The position numbers and the translations under genes were made by a program. From assembly GCF_016859285.1 (NCBI RefSeq), contig NC_053417.1, positions 27,362,206 to 27,426,205 of the forward strand: a stretch of 64,000 nucleotides of DNA, given 5' to 3'. This DNA is from Xiphias gladius. Taxonomy: Eukaryota; Chordata; Actinopteri; Istiophoriformes; Xiphiidae. Numbering within the stretch: position 1 is the first letter of the stretch; the number at the start of each line of letters is the position of its first letter. The notes below the pieces were generated by a model. That model was not told the DNA's origin. It did not search any database and was given only the letters and a program-made list of their open reading frames with translations. Of the stretch, positions 25,395 to 39,700 are shown piece after piece.

Positions 25395-27504
25395 TCTCGA
25401 TTCAAGGAGCCAGGACCATGTCGTCCACCTGGTCCCCTCCGCGCTGACGCTCATGCCGTCACGGTACATGTCACCAACCTTTGTACTGTGATCGATGTCC
25501 AGTTGATGAATGAGCTCCGGCTATGACAAAAGCCATCCTCCCCTTTTAATAAGCTGTCGCGGCTCAATATTCTACGACTCAATAGCGGTCGGAAAGACAC
25601 ACGTGAATGTTCCTCTAATAAGTCTGTGGGTGTGTGTGTGTTGGGGGGGGGGGCAGATTGTCCCCTGTGACAAAACTGTAGGGGGGCTCGTGAGAAAAGC
25701 GAGTTATGGAAAATGTTAGAGAAAGGGGAGGCAGCAGGTTATTTGTGGTCTGTGTTTTCAGGCAATTATCAGGTTCTTCCTTTTCAGGTTTTCCAATGGA
25801 AACAGTAATTGGCTGTGATGTTAATAATGAACTTAATAAGTTCCTTTCTGTGAGGAGGAGAGTGGTGCAGTGGAAAAGTGCATTTTTTCATATTGTGCAC
25901 ATCATTAAGAGACATACATTAAATTCATCTCTCAAAAATACCAGGAGATACGAAGGTTTCATCTACAAAAATCTTCCCAGTTAATCTGAGCTGTAGACTT
26001 TGTTTCCATCCTCATAAAGAACCTTTTTTATTTTCATTTCCATCGTTTATCTCAAAGAGTTGCTGTCACTATTTTTTTTAAGTCATGCCTGAGGTTCCTC
26101 AGGGAAAATCCATGGCTCACACCAAAAATTCTTCTCCCGGGTCTCAATCGACCTGTCACAAGGCTTTGAAAGAAGATCTACAATACGGTCCATCGCCCGA
26201 TTCTAAAAGAGAGACTGTTTGGATGGTGCAAGATTGCCTCAGAAATGATTCTAAATTAGGAGGAACTATGGCTTATAACATGTATTTGCATATGTTCTTC
26301 CAATGAATTCAAATAAGTGAATAATAAGAGTGTTAAATGCATTTCTAAGGCATTTACACACTTTCTGAATGAACCGTATACAATATACCGTATGTACTTT
26401 TTGAAATGTCAAGCTTGTAAAGTGCTGAAATGTTCAGAATAATGGAAAATAATAGAAAAGCTGTGTAACAAGCAAGCAAGTGGACGTTGGGTCGAGATTT
26501 TTTCAACTGCTGTTTCCAGGGTCAAGAATGAACTGTCAAGCTGAGACCGTTTTTTCATGTTTCGAAACCTTTTTGAAACCATCTCTTCCGTCGGCTTGCG
26601 TTGGTTTTCTTCACTTACTGACACATTGCTACCTTTACCACCACAAACTGTTAAAACGCATCACTAGCCTCCAAATCAGCATCACATCATCCAGGTATGT
26701 GTTTGCGGAGATGTGCCCCCTGCCTGGTGGTGCAGGTCGGTTGATGTAGAGCTGATATGGCGGTGGCAGCTCCCCCTCGTGGGCAATCTGCACCCTGCTA
26801 AATGGGAACGCGTGAGTGTCTGAGTTTCTGAGTGAGTTATAGTTCCATATGAGCTAAAAACTAAACCAAAAAACTAAAAATTACAAGGGGAGACAGACAA
26901 GTAGAAGCGGAGACAGAGATAAATAGAGAAGGACACTGGTCAAGAGAGTAACACTGGAACTCTACCATGTGGAGCCGGTTGATTAGAGCCAGACGAGGTT
27001 AAAGAAACAGCTTCCTGTCATGGATTTCTCCTCCTCTTGATTTACTCCCTGATAAATTTATGAAAGCAGAAATACGCTGGCTCGCATCAGCTTTGAAAAG
27101 CAGTAGAAATAAAGCAGCTAAATACAAGTCATTAACAGTATACGCACACGTTAACCTTCACTTTATGAACTATCTGTTGTTCTGCTAAATTCCCAGGGTA
27201 CACACCTGTTCTGTGTGTAAGAAGAAAGAATCTTTGCTCCTGATTTATTTCTAAATCATTTCATCACCCTCCCACAGGGAGATCTGGACCTTATCAAACC
27301 TTCTCTGCGGTCTGGCCTCAGGTTCCACATTAAATACTGGGCTTGGAAAGTCGTCGTGCTCCACCAGTTAAATACGACACATTTTGGTTTTTTTTAACAG
27401 AAAGTTTGTTATCTCGTGACTGCAGGTGCATTAGCTTGAATGCAAAGCAAATGTTCACCTTGCCTGGGGTCTATAACTGTGTGACTTTTTTTTTATTTTT
27501 TGTT

Positions 27505-27745
27505 TGGCTGTCTTTGTAAGGACCAATTACAGTTTTTAACCACTGCATAGAGGACATTTCTGGATAGTGGGGACATTTTGACTGGTCCTAACTACTTACC
27601 GTTTGAAGGTAAAGACTTGATTTTTTATTTGTTTTTATTTTTTATTTTTTTAAAGGATCAGATTAGAATCAAATTAGGGATAAGGATAGGGATTAGGCTT
27701 TTACTTGGGATGGTTGAGATAGGGATGGGGGCTTGGGAATGTATT
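27505..27745 (+). repeat. Fish repeat, family D, longer copy
   Basis: TTTGTAAGGACCAATTACAG, GGGGACATTTTGACTGGTCC, and a GATTAGAATCAAATTAGGGA / AGGGATTAGG run fit the same 'aggacc...ttaggg' family as 9,205-9,300. Confidence 0.5.
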
Positions 27746-29377
27746 AGACGAACTCAAATGGAACCTCTCAAATGTCGTGAATTGTTCAGATTTGTGAGTT
27801 TCAGACCTTTTACTTGTCTCATCGACTGAATAAATTGAGGTTCTTGCAGCAGAAGACTGTTCAACAAAAGGTCCCAATTAATCACCTTTCAATACCTGCG
27901 GGCTGACAGGCTTCAGGAAATACAATACCCTGCTAAAAACTGTCAACATTTGTCAGATGACCCAACGAAACCCAGTCAAACTTCAAGGACTTTATGTAAA
28001 CTACCAAAAACTGGTTGCTCTGGAGTTAAATATCAGGGGTCGTGGTCAGTTCAAGGAAAGTTGAAGGAAGAATTTAATCTTTCATACTCCTACACTTATC
28101 GGTCTGAGGTGTTCAGTGCTTCCCAGAATCTATTTTCTGAAGTGTTATTACATTTTTTTTTTTCGAACTCCTGCACTTTCTAGAAATGTTGCATTTACAT
28201 CGTAATCATATATCACTAGATTCTCGTCGCCCGGTGGGTGTGCATTATTTTCAGACAACCGCACGGCTCCGATCTTCACGACTGTTTAAATTAGTCCATA
28301 TAGCTGGAAGGCTTCTGGTTTCAGCTGTTATCGCAGCCTCTTTTGATTTTTGGTAGGAAACTGGCATTAATTCCTGGGCTAATAGCTTCATTAAAGAGCA
28401 TGCGTACAGAATGTCTTGCTCACGGGCAAGGCACCATGATATAAGCGGGATAATCTAAGTCATGCTCAAGGAACAGGAGGAGAATACAAAACCGTCGACT
28501 AACTGTGGCCCTGTGACATTAAAGAAGACACCAGATTACTCAGGATTTACACTTAGAAACTCAACACTACAGAAATAATGGGTCGTTCATTTGGATTTTT
28601 GGATTCATATCGTGAGTATGGTAAAGAAAACTACATGTAGAGGCAGCAGTAGGTCAGAAGCTACCGCTAGCTCTGACTATTTCTGAGAAAGTGTACTGAG
28701 GGAAGGGAACCAGAATTGAGCTTACCTCTGAGGAAATGTCAACTGAGTTCTTGGGAAATCCTAACAGCCAGAACAACCAGCGTCCAGCATCCCACACTAA
28801 TGAGGGACGAACAAGGACATCCTTGAGTTAAAAACCGCAAGATGCAGGATCAGGCTCACAAGTTAGAGGTACATGAGGCAGAAGATAAGTAGGCTCGCTT
28901 TCGAATGTCCTGCAGTGTCCCGATGTCTCGGGCAACTAAAAATACTTTGTAAAGGTTCAGGAAAAGTTGCCTTCATGGTTCAAAGAACGCAACATTTTAG
29001 TCACATGCTTCGTACACACCAAAAATCCACATCAACCCCCTCCGTAAAACCTTTAGTGGTATGACAATGGTAAGCTACTTTAAGTGCTGGAGCAAATGAC
29101 CCCTGTTGTTGGTTTTCTGGCGAGGACAATCGCACAGGGACGAGTCAAGGAGTAAGAAAAGCTACTTGACTGCATTTTTACATTAAATATATCTAAAAAT
29201 GACATCGATTCCAGTGGATCTTTCCTAACTCGTAATTACAAGTGTTGTTGATGTGGTGTTTGATCAAGGTCAGACGAACTCAATTAATTTGGCCTCCAGC
29301 TCAACTCAAGCTAATAAGTAAACACAGCTCCTGAAAGTTAATTTTTATGGCTTTTCCTTTATTTACCTTTGCCTGTG

Positions 29378-29378
<1 letters not shown>

Positions 29379-29440
<62 letters not shown>
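29379..29440. repeat. (TG)30 microsatellite
   Basis: Long perfect TG run followed by TTTGTGTTTGTGTCTGTG. Confidence 0.95.
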
Positions 29441-29444
<4 letters not shown>

Positions 29445-30539
29445 TGTTTGTGTCTGTGCACTCAATTATCTGCATTCATGTTCAATACCTCTGTTCCTGC
29501 TGCTTTGTTTAGCTACAATACCAGAGGCGCGTTTGTGTAAGAATTTCCACGTTTGCCCACATTCCTTTTGTGCATACATCATTGTGTACATTATGTCATG
29601 CCTGTGTGTACAAGGACAGTAAAAAATTAAGCTCCCCTCACCCCTTCTGACTTATTCACTACACGTCCTCCGTTGTAAACAAAGATCAAGGCATTCAATT
29701 ATTTGTCTTCCTGCCTCGAGGCCTACGCGATCAATGCTTGTGATTAACATGTAGCAGCTCGTGGGATAAATTAGAACAACACTCAGGGTTGTGTGAGAAG
29801 TGTGGAACTGTAAAAACTCTGGCAGGGGGGTTGCGCTCAAAATTCAATGTATTATATTGAGATGTTCATTTATATATTGACATCAGTCACTACAGGGAAG
29901 AAAAAGTGTGGTAAAATAAACAGGCTCTGTCTGTAAATGTCTGTATGCAAGGTAAAATCTCTACCTGAGCTGTCATCTTTTGCAGTGGAGGCACTGAAGC
30001 GTATAAATGATCCAGCAGATCAATGAGAACTGATAATGGATCAAGCTCCTCTGTCATGTGAACCGCAGACCTTTATATATTTCACAGAAAAGAGATGCAG
30101 TTCTGATGCTGTGCTTTCAGATTTGTTGTAAATGCACTAAATGGATTTTATTTAAAAAAAAAAAAAAAATCTCTTTAATAACTGACAATTGTATTGGATA
30201 CAGTGGGGTCCAAAAGCCTGAGTCCAGTCTCTCATTCACTTAGATTAGATTATTATAAAAACACTAAGAGTCTTATCAAGTGCTGCAGTGAAACGAGAAC
30301 TTCTGGGTTCATTTTGAATTAATTAACCGGATTAACAGCAGGACAGAGAAGAGCTAATTGACAAACAACTAAAAAATGACTTTAGTAGAAAGCATTGGTG
30401 AGTTTTATGGATATGGACAAAACCAAGTTATGATGACGCAAGTACCCGCGCTGCCACGCTTGTAAATCTTCGTGGGAGCTGTAGTTTTTTCTCTGCTCAC
30501 AAAGTCATCATTGTTCGACTTTGTTAAAATGATGAAGGT

Positions 30540-30790
30540 TTCAGTTTTTACACTTCAGCATCCTCACAATGAAAATGATAACACACTGGTGCATGTATAC
30601 TGTTTACTACACTGATTTTAGTTTAGCAAGTTAGCATGCTAACATTTGCCCTGAGGCGCAATGGGAATGCCAGTAGTGCTTGCAAGTGCTTAAACCGAAC
30701 TGATGGACAGATGTAGATGCTAGATGAAAAGATATGTGATCACCAAAGGGATTCCTATTCCTAGAATTCTGTAGTCTGTAATTTTTTGAG
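30540..30790 (-). repeat. Dispersed fish repeat, family B, inverted copy
   Basis: The plus strand carries GTTAGCATGCTAACATTTGC and GTGATCACCAAAGGGATTCC. Read on the minus strand these give the 'CTTTGGTGATC' unit and the 'GTTAGCATGCTAAC' module of the same family as 16,085-16,800. Confidence 0.6.
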
Positions 30791-31699
30791 ATATCCATAT
30801 GACTTACCTAACTTAGATTGCTGAAGCCTCATATTAACTTCAAATAATCTTTGGTATAAATTTGTAATACTCCTGGTTGAAAATATACCTTGACATTTTC
30901 AGAGAGATAAGTACCTGAAATGTGTGGCGTGTATCGAAAAATAAAGGGTGACAACACATCAGAAACGTCATATTCCTTCCTGAACGTCAGCACCCGCTTA
31001 AACCCTGCAGGTGAAAAAACATTTACAGCAGGACCTTCTGCATTTATGAGATACTCGCTGATTAAATCTTGATACAACTTGCTCGTGCTAGGTATAAACT
31101 TAAAGTCGTGGGACAACAGAGCCAGTAGCCGAGTAATTTCCATAATATTTGAGACCCGAGTGATTTTGTTTACCAGCAAATGTGACATGAATTAAGGCCC
31201 ACAGTCAACTTCCTGGCCTGAACGAAACTGCTGGTATGAATAAAACAACAAGTCCATCCATTCATCCACTGAACTCTCTGACCTCAGGGTTAGTTCTTTG
31301 TAACCCATACAGAAGTATTAATCTTTTTTTTTTTACTGTGGCAAATGGCAAACCTAGTATACATACATCTGCAAGTCAATCAAATCTTATCAGAGTCCAA
31401 ATGAAAGTCATCGGTTTTCCTTCCAAAGGCAAATCTTAATATTTAATCAATATTGGAAGTGGGTCTTTTATCATCCAATACACCCGATGAACTCTGAACA
31501 TGATCAAACAAGGTTGCCTTGCTCTCGGTTCTGCTCTTCAATCATTTGGATTATTGGAATTCTCAATCAATAGTTTTCAATTATTACTCTCTGACAGCCA
31601 TGTTAATCCTTTTTTCCGACAAGGAACCAAAACCCGAATACATCCTGTGGAGTATTTGTATGGTTATATACGACCCACAGGCAAGGTCAGGGGTCAGCT

Positions 31700-32210
31700 G
31701 CAGAACTGTTAAGGACCGCCTCTACGCAAAGACACTTCATTTTCTCTTGCCACTGGTGATGCACCGCACCGGATTTCTTCTTCCCAAGGCTAACAGGACA
31801 AACACCAGGACTCAATCACACAGGCCTACGCTCCTCCTCTGCCGCCGCGTTCCTCCGGGGAACGTCGTCTGGCATTGCCATCCCTGCACACGAGGCAGTC
31901 TCAGTCCGGACTGTTCTCGTTTGTGGTTCCCCGGTGATGGAACAAGCTACCAAATGCTATCAGAGCAGGGTCGTCCCTCTCTGTCTTCAATAATCTCTTG
32001 AAGACTCATCTCTTCTGAGAGCACCTCCTATCCTAACACCTCTAACAACCTAACATGCCGTACTAGCACTTACTGCACACTGCTATACCTGTACAACACG
32101 GTCCTGCTGTACCGAAGCTTTAGTTTTGTTCCTCACTTGTGAGTCGCTTTGGATAAAAGAGTCTGTCAAATAGGTAAATGCAATGTGATGTGATGTAAAA
32201 CAAGGACAAC
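31700..32210 (+). mobile_element. L2-like LINE 3' end (reverse-transcriptase C-terminus and 3' UTR)
   Basis: The segment carries decayed forms of the C-terminal reverse-transcriptase region seen in fish L2 elements. It passes through a VWHCHPCTRGS block near 31,870 and the remnant of the 'WNELP...SLSSF' motif to a KTHLF-stop equivalent near 32,005-32,020. The 3' UTR contains the phrase GTCGCTTTGGATAAAAG and ends in a short ATGTG-type repeat tail near 32,185-32,200. This is the usual 5'-truncated state of LINE copies. Confidence 0.78.
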
Positions 32211-33010
32211 GTGTCATCAGACTGATATATATGTTCGCGAATAGTAACCTCCCATTCTTATGGTCTCATCCTCATCCTGTGTGAGCTTAAACTTCATGGT
32301 TGAAAGGTTGGAAGACCTTTTAGTTTGTTTGTTTTTTTGTTTTTTTTAAAAAAAGCTTCCTTTTGTGGCATTTGCATGGTTGATGAAAGCGGTGAAACTG
32401 CACCAAAACAGTAAAGTTGCAGACCATAAAATCAAAACTATTGGCTAAAGGACTCTAAAATGCAACGGAGAGCTGGGGGGGAACTGGTGAGGGTCTGTGG
32501 GTTCACCAATGTGAAGGATGTTACACACATTTGATTCATTTTTAGTAAAGAAATGTTGACTCCTGCAGCTTTAAACAGTTTTTAAAAAAATACCCAGCAT
32601 TAATTGGTGGTCTATGACAAGATACAAGCTCCGGTCTCCTGCTTTAATGTCAGTCATGCTACACATCCATCTACCACCTTTCCCTCCACACCCTTACTCA
32701 GTGTCTCGTTAACTAATGGGTGCACTACAGTACTCACTGTTTTAGCATTGGGTGCGAATCTAAAACGATTTAAACTTAGTCTACACGGAATAAAAACCAA
32801 TATACAACAGTGATACTGTATATGTTTAAGAAAGCTCACCTACCGATTCTTCTACAGGCTTAAAAAAAACAGCAGTCAGCATCCAGCCAGAGTTTGAATT
32901 TGTATCTAAAGTCAGAATCGGGGAGGATAGGACAGATGGTCTTGTATGCTGCTGACAAGTCACATTTGCTATAAATTCATTATTACAAAGGCACACATGC
33001 TGTACAGATT

Positions 33011-33011
<1 letters not shown>

Positions 33012-33059
<48 letters not shown>
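33012..33059. repeat. (CA)24 microsatellite
   Basis: Perfect run. Confidence 0.95.
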
Positions 33060-33061
<2 letters not shown>

Positions 33062-36000
33062 AAAATGACAGTTTGCTCTTTTGCAGTTCACACCCCTGTT
33101 CTGTAGCTGGAGAAATCTCAGCAGGTATTTGTTGAAAGTTGTTGGTTTTGCCATTTATCTAATGACAACCCCCCAAACACTAACGTACAGTACACAGACG
33201 TGTTGTTATCCATTCCCTCACCAGCATGTTGTACACTTATTAATACTGGTTTCACAGAATGCCTATGAATTCTCTGTCATTGACAGCATGTTAGCTTAAT
33301 TTACACTGGTCTTGTTTAGCTGCCCGTGTTCCCCAAAAAGCAATGAGTCAAATTATCAGCTGTGGGTAATTGACCTTGTTGAATTCATTCATTTTGAATG
33401 GATTTCCATTATATGAAGAACTCGGTTGCTGCTTTGTTCCCGTCGCCCACAGAAAAACACAGGGGATACCGTGCTGCCAGAGTTTCATAGACTGACTTTG
33501 GAGTGAATATGACATCACTCGTGTGTCGCCCGAGGGAACAGCTTTACCCGGAGTTAGCGTCATATTAGACAGTTCACTCCCCGCCAGTTTCCTCTGTAGA
33601 TCAAACAGTCCGCGTTGCACATCCCTCTGCATCCAAAATTTCAGCCAAACTTTTCAGCACAAACGCCGCTGCGTATAAACAGTTCAGCTGCTGGATGCCG
33701 ACCAAGTTTGTTCTCGCACAAGAACGAAGCAGAGTTGGATTTCTCATCGGATTTCTGGGGTCGTCTACCGCCAGAACTCCAGTTCTTACCAGCAAGTCGT
33801 TCGGTGCGTTTTCTAGTGTATTTACTCAGTTTTAAGGTCCATGTTCCTTTCTGACTGTTAAAGGCTAAAAACCTGTGCAAGTTGGTGGATAATGTCTTTA
33901 TGTGTGGTTTGTCCAAGCTTTGTTGGTTTAAAGTAGTCTATTTTCTAAGGCCTCTTTGCCTTGAGCTGCCAGTAATTTAATATAATGGTTAGCTTTGGTG
34001 GCAGTAAAATGAAAAACTAAATTAACAAAATGCGACTCAACAAATTGGCCTATAAAAAGAGCATCTAGAGATAATGCTCCAACAGGAGCATTTGTGAAGT
34101 GGGTGAAAGATGCCTGTCCACATTTGTTTGGTCACAGATCTAACAAACAGTTGGATGTAACAATGTCAATTAAGCTTCAGCTGCGATGGAAATGTTCCAG
34201 TAGGTGTTGCAACAACCCACAGATCAGCCAACTAAATATAAGTGATGGAGACAGACTAATCTTGCCCCCCTAATTTTGGTTTTCAGACATCTTACAAACT
34301 TTCCAGTGCCTGGAAGAATTTTGATTTGCTTAGATGATAACGCAAAGGCATATCTGTCGCTCCAAAACGTTTCAGCCTCTCCAATATTTTCTGTCCATCA
34401 AAACAAACCCATATCTGTCAGAGATGGATGAATCATCAGCCCTTCACAAATAGACAATTCTCAGTGAAAAGACAATTAAAGTTAAATGCAGACGTTTCAT
34501 CATCATCAGACCTCATGGCTGCATCCTTGCCATACTGTCATCCCTGCGGTGCTCTGCTGCACTATAATACGAACAATACAGCATGAAAATTAAAATGGAG
34601 ATAAAGTGCAACAGTGAGAGACGTTCGATCACACAGTTGGCTCCGTTTCAATACAGTAATTGTGGCTTTAAGAGCTACAATCATGAAATGAGTATGACTC
34701 CAACCACGGCATGAAACCTTACACTGCAGTCTAATGCTGAGTGAAGGCATAATTACAGCTGTCACTAGTGATCCTGTCTCAGTGAAAGACAACGATCCCG
34801 AGTATTTAATGGCCTGAAAGGATTCAAAGACAAAAGGATAGTCGGAAACGATGAGCTTGATGAGGCCTGCCCTGAAAAGCTGTGCATTCCAACAATTGAA
34901 GAATTTACAGGCTACAAATATCCAACAAAAAATAAAAACCAATGGGTGTCGGGGAGCACTAGGGATTACAAAAAAACTCGGATCGGGCCCCTGGATAGAC
35001 CAGTGTTTGTCAGCCAGGAACCATTAACTGAACTAATCTTTCATTATTAGTTGTTCTGGTTTAAAGCACAATAAAAACACCCACAATCGTTGATCAGAGC
35101 CACTTTACAGAAAACACAATTCCACACTTCTAGCCATCCTAAGAAGATTGATTTATTGTTTAAAGAGTGACACCAGACTGAAAAGTAGTGTTTCACTGTC
35201 CTCTCCAAACCTTTCAAGTCCGTTTCTGACCACCAAATTCAGCTTTTGGTTGCCAGTTGTCCTGGTGCAGAAGACGGGTTTAAAGGATCAGAGATGAAGG
35301 AGCCAAAGTAAGGAAAATGTATGAAGAAGTATACAGGCAATGGCCTTTTACACATCCCTTTAAGTAGGTAATAATTTAAGTAATTGTGTTATGCTTGCAT
35401 AATGACGATACGGGTCTTGAAATGGAAAGATTACCTTTTCATGCTCAATGCTGGATTTTACAAGTTGCTCTTGTGGGCTTTTTGTCAGCTCTATTTCCAA
35501 TGGTAAACAATGCTTAAAAGTTAACACAACCTTTTTTGAGATTTGCCAAGAAAGTCAAGTAAATTTACCGGAAAAAAACATGTTTCTTTTCTTCTTCCCT
35601 TCCTCTTTCCCTTATTGTTTTTCCTCTTCGCTTTATTTCGTGCTTCACCGATCTGAAAAACGAAATGACACAAACTTGGTGGTTAGTTTCCAGAAAGCTG
35701 AGTTTCTGCTTTCAGGTGAACTAGTCAATAATAAATGGGTGTAAAATGCCTTGTATGAGCGATCAGTTTCTCCCAAGTACAAGTAAGGAGAAATGAATAA
35801 TCCAAAAATCAATGGACCTGTGTTGTAGACTCACACCTTATTTTTCTCTTCTTTTTTTCTCCCTCTCTACTCCTCTAATTTCCTCAGATTTCACAGGATT
35901 TTCTTTGAAATGTGACTTTAAAAGAAACTCGTCTCGCACAGCTGATGAGTGACACAAGTGAGCGTAGGGGATATGGAATATCTTCTGATCGATATCAGAC

Positions 36001-36189
36001 CAGAGTTTGGTTATTACATGGGGCGAGTCCTGGATGGAGCTGAGCAAGTCGGAGAAAAAAAACAAACATTAGAACGCAACCAAGGGTAATATGTATATCA
36101 TTAGTACAAATGGTTGCCTGCAGCTCATAGCATATGACAGTTAGCCTACACGTTCACTCATCTTACCCTATACAGTCTTTGCCCCTTAG

Positions 36190-36700
36190 GAAATGAACCT
36201 GCTACCAGGCAGAATCGTCCCCATTACCAAAAGGTTTCCCGAATGTCTTCTACAACTATGGTCCTGTGTCTCAGTTCATTCATGCAGTCATTCGTTATCT
36301 GCCCGCCTTTGCCACATGACTAACTCTCATGTCATTTCAGACCTTGACACACCCTCCTGCCCTGCAGTAACCCCAGCTTCCCCACCCACCCACCCACTTG
36401 CTCCCAATCCCCTAATCAGCTCTTCATATTTATACCGGCCCATTTCCACTCATTCCCTGCCAGATTTGCCTGTTGTTCTTTCCATGCCATACTTTCTCTT
36501 TTCAAATCTCCCCAAAAAGCCGCATACTGTATATTGTTGTGCTCGTAACAAACCAACCTGTGACCAGGCAGAATAACCTTGTCTGCTCCAAATACTGCCC
36601 CGCCTCTCAACAGCAGTCAGTATCTGTCAAATTGACCGGCTAACCAGGCAGCATCACCCTGATTGCCATGCCAAATTTCCCTGCAAGTAAATAAATACTG
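36190..36700 (+). repeat. Interspersed repeat, family E, copy 2
   Basis: It aligns with 6,840-7,270 through the CTGCCCTGCAGTAACCCCAG core. It also carries an internal phrase ACCAGGCAG(A/C)AT(C/A) three times (36,210; 36,560; 36,643). The 127-codon open frame across it has no protein-like character. Confidence 0.45.
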
Positions 36701-39700
36701 ACGTGCTTTTCGTCCAAAATAAATTCCACTCATAAATGACCAGAATTACCTGGGTTACACAATACTGCCACCTCTATAATTTACAAATCTGTAAATTTCA
36801 TCCGTATAATCTATCATTTAAAATTCAAATTCAAATTATGTACCAAATTTTAATGAAACAAAAAGGTCACCCCCAAACAGATTTAGTTTTGGGGGGCAAA
36901 GGGTTCCTTGCTGTTGCTGCATCTTTTATGATCATTATTTTTCTCTCGGTTTCAGGGAAAGAATAATGAGGTACTGAACTCCAAAGCTTTATTTTTCCTC
37001 ATTCTGTATTTGTCAGACGGAACTGATGCCGTTCTTTTTTTTCTCCCCTCGTAGCCTGACAACTAAGTCGTGTTATTTCTTCAAGCTAAAAGTGACACAC
37101 AAAACAAAAAGACTGGAGAAGGGAGGAGAGATGACATGCAATGCACCTGAAATCACACACCCGACCCAGGACTCATTCTGGTGGGAGACGGCATCAAAGG
37201 ACCCCCAGGGCTCTAATTGAAACACATCGCATAGCAGACTTCAAACAGCCGACCGAGGGAGCAGATGTGTGAGGCTTGAGGTTGATGAAGATCAAAAGTT
37301 CTTGATTATTTTCCCCTTAAAGAACTTCTCCTCGGGTTTCCATCTCACTCGTAACAGAGGGCACAGATACAGAAATAATTGCATATTTAAATGGCTGTAA
37401 AATCTGCAAGAGGCAGTTCAGATCGTATCCTACGTGTCAAAATCAAATATAAGATATACCCATAGATAGAGCAGAAGATGCCAAGAATAGAAGAGTTAAA
37501 TGTACATTTATTTACGTGTGTAAATTGGCAAAAACAAGTGTAAAATTTCGAGTTTGTCACGTCTTTCCTTAAAGCCTAAAGAACTCGTGTGATACTGAAC
37601 GCTGGCTCTCGAACGAGCCACATAACTGTGAGGAGTTCGGGGAGATCACGCTGTGGGGAGGACGTCCTGTTGAGCGAGGGCTATGAATAATGTATCACGC
37701 TTATGTGACCAAATCAGCTGCGGAAAGAAGGAACTTCTGCTCTAAGGAAAACGAAGGGTTTGAAAACAGAAGGGCCAAAAACATGCACTCAGGAAATTAA
37801 AATAGTTGGTCAATAAAAAGTTGTTTTTCATGTGTATGCCCTGAAACATATTTCTATTATTAGATATATTATGACGTTACCAATAGGTAGGGCTTTAAAA
37901 GAGGTAAGTATTTACCTCCTTCATTATTACAACCATGTGAGCTCCAGCCGACTCCCAGCTCAGCTCTTCTCTGAGGTGAGAAATAACCTGATTAATGAAT
38001 GTGTTCCAGAATTTACTGTACACCTCATGTGGAGGAACAACGGCTTTTACTGCTGTGGCTCGATTTTCTTACCAAGATCTCTCTGACTATTGTCAAATCA
38101 CTGTCCAGCCACCATTAACCCAAACGAGAGAAGATCTGAGTTGACAAAAATGTTTATACACTTAAATGAGTCTTCAACCTTCAGTTCTCACCCTGCACTC
38201 AAAGCAATGGCCTTAATGAGCGAGCGGGGAGTGCTCTCGGGGGTCTTTTGTTCTGGATTCTGCTTCTCAGGCTACATACGGGCTTCCGGCCTGTCGTTGT
38301 TTCTTGGGCAACGTCTCTGTTTACAGTTAATGTTCTCCTAAAAATGTGCTAGAATTGAATGACAGTCGGACACAGGACAGTAAAGGACGGAGGTCTTCGT
38401 AGTAACGATGCAAAGTATCAGAAAGTATCACACTAAAGATGACAGCAAGGTTGCAGTAATGCCCCCCACTTATCGAAACCGAACCCCTGCCCTTGTGTAT
38501 ATGTTTAAATATTAAAGCTAATCTTTTAGTGCCACCAGGAGGTCTCACTGTAAGACCCCGTGGCCTTGTTGTGGCACTGCAGGATTGGCCCAAGCTTTTT
38601 GGGAGTCCAAGGCAGCATAAGATTACACCCCCGCGCCCTCGACTGAAAACTGTTCATTTTAATGTTTTACCCCAGATCCTGTGAGGCCCGCCGGTTGCGA
38701 GCAACATGATTGCTAAGATCGGCTTCACAATAAAGCCCGTCGGGGCTGCAACATAATCCGTTAAAATCAGTCCACAGTTCGACGATGTGAACGCACCTGA
38801 GCCGTTAGTCGCAATCTTTCTTTTGGATTGTAGATGGAAAAACTGCACATCTGCATCCGTACAGTACATTAGGTCAAAGCTGAACAAAGCAAACAATCAA
38901 AGCAAATTTGATGTGATCTGATGCGATCCAAGCACAGAGCTCGTTTTACATTTACTGAATACATGAAGACAAACAATGGTTAATGAGTGACATTTTCAAG
39001 TAGACACGCGTGAGAACACACAAAAACGCACTCGCACTCAACTGTCAAACGTTGCCGTTTTGCTGTTTTCATAAGCTGCAGCCCCTGATATTCAAATGCT
39101 GGAGGGTAGGAAGCCCTACAGTCTTCACTGATCATGATGATCAAATATCAAATACTCCACACAGACACACACACTATTAGGAGTGTCCCTGAAAGAGAGA
39201 GCGGGATTTGAAAGCCCAACACTTAAACTTTAAGAGTGAGACAGACACACAGATAGGGGTCGGGTGGACGGTTATGGACAAACAAAGTGTGAAAGAGTGA
39301 CAGAAGCTGTGAAATGATGAACTGCAGATGTTGCTTCCTTCAATCCTTCCCTCAGATAGCCTGCTTCTATCCTTCCTTGCTTTCTTTAGGTGTTCATTTT
39401 AGATGGTGTGCGAATGTGCTGACACGATCAACAGCTGCCGTTCGCTTTAATATCCTCTCAATTACCTTTTGTTTCCTCCCCCCTTCCCTCTATCCGTCCC
39501 ACCTTCAAAGGGATTTTTAGCATCGCGGATGGAAAGGTCGGTCAGGTGGTTCACCGCCTCTGTCCAGAATGGTTAACCGGCTCATCGGTGTATGTTGCTG
39601 AGTTAAGAATTTTCTTACCCAAAGCATTTTAGAGAAAATGAGGAACAACTGCGAGGTGCGCTGCAAAGAAGCTCCCAGGGGACACGCAGCTCAGTTTTCT

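Larger units (their letters stand above)
21930..31700. other. Gene-free stretch
   Basis: Contains one candidate conserved block, the family D and family B copies, CT and TG tracts, a G9 run at 25,643-25,651, and a tandem GGGTGCGTAT pair near 22,931. No frame looked like a conserved exon. Confidence 0.6.

Noticed and set aside
29347..29622. Cys-Val repeat protein
   Set aside because: Translation of the (TG)30 tract.
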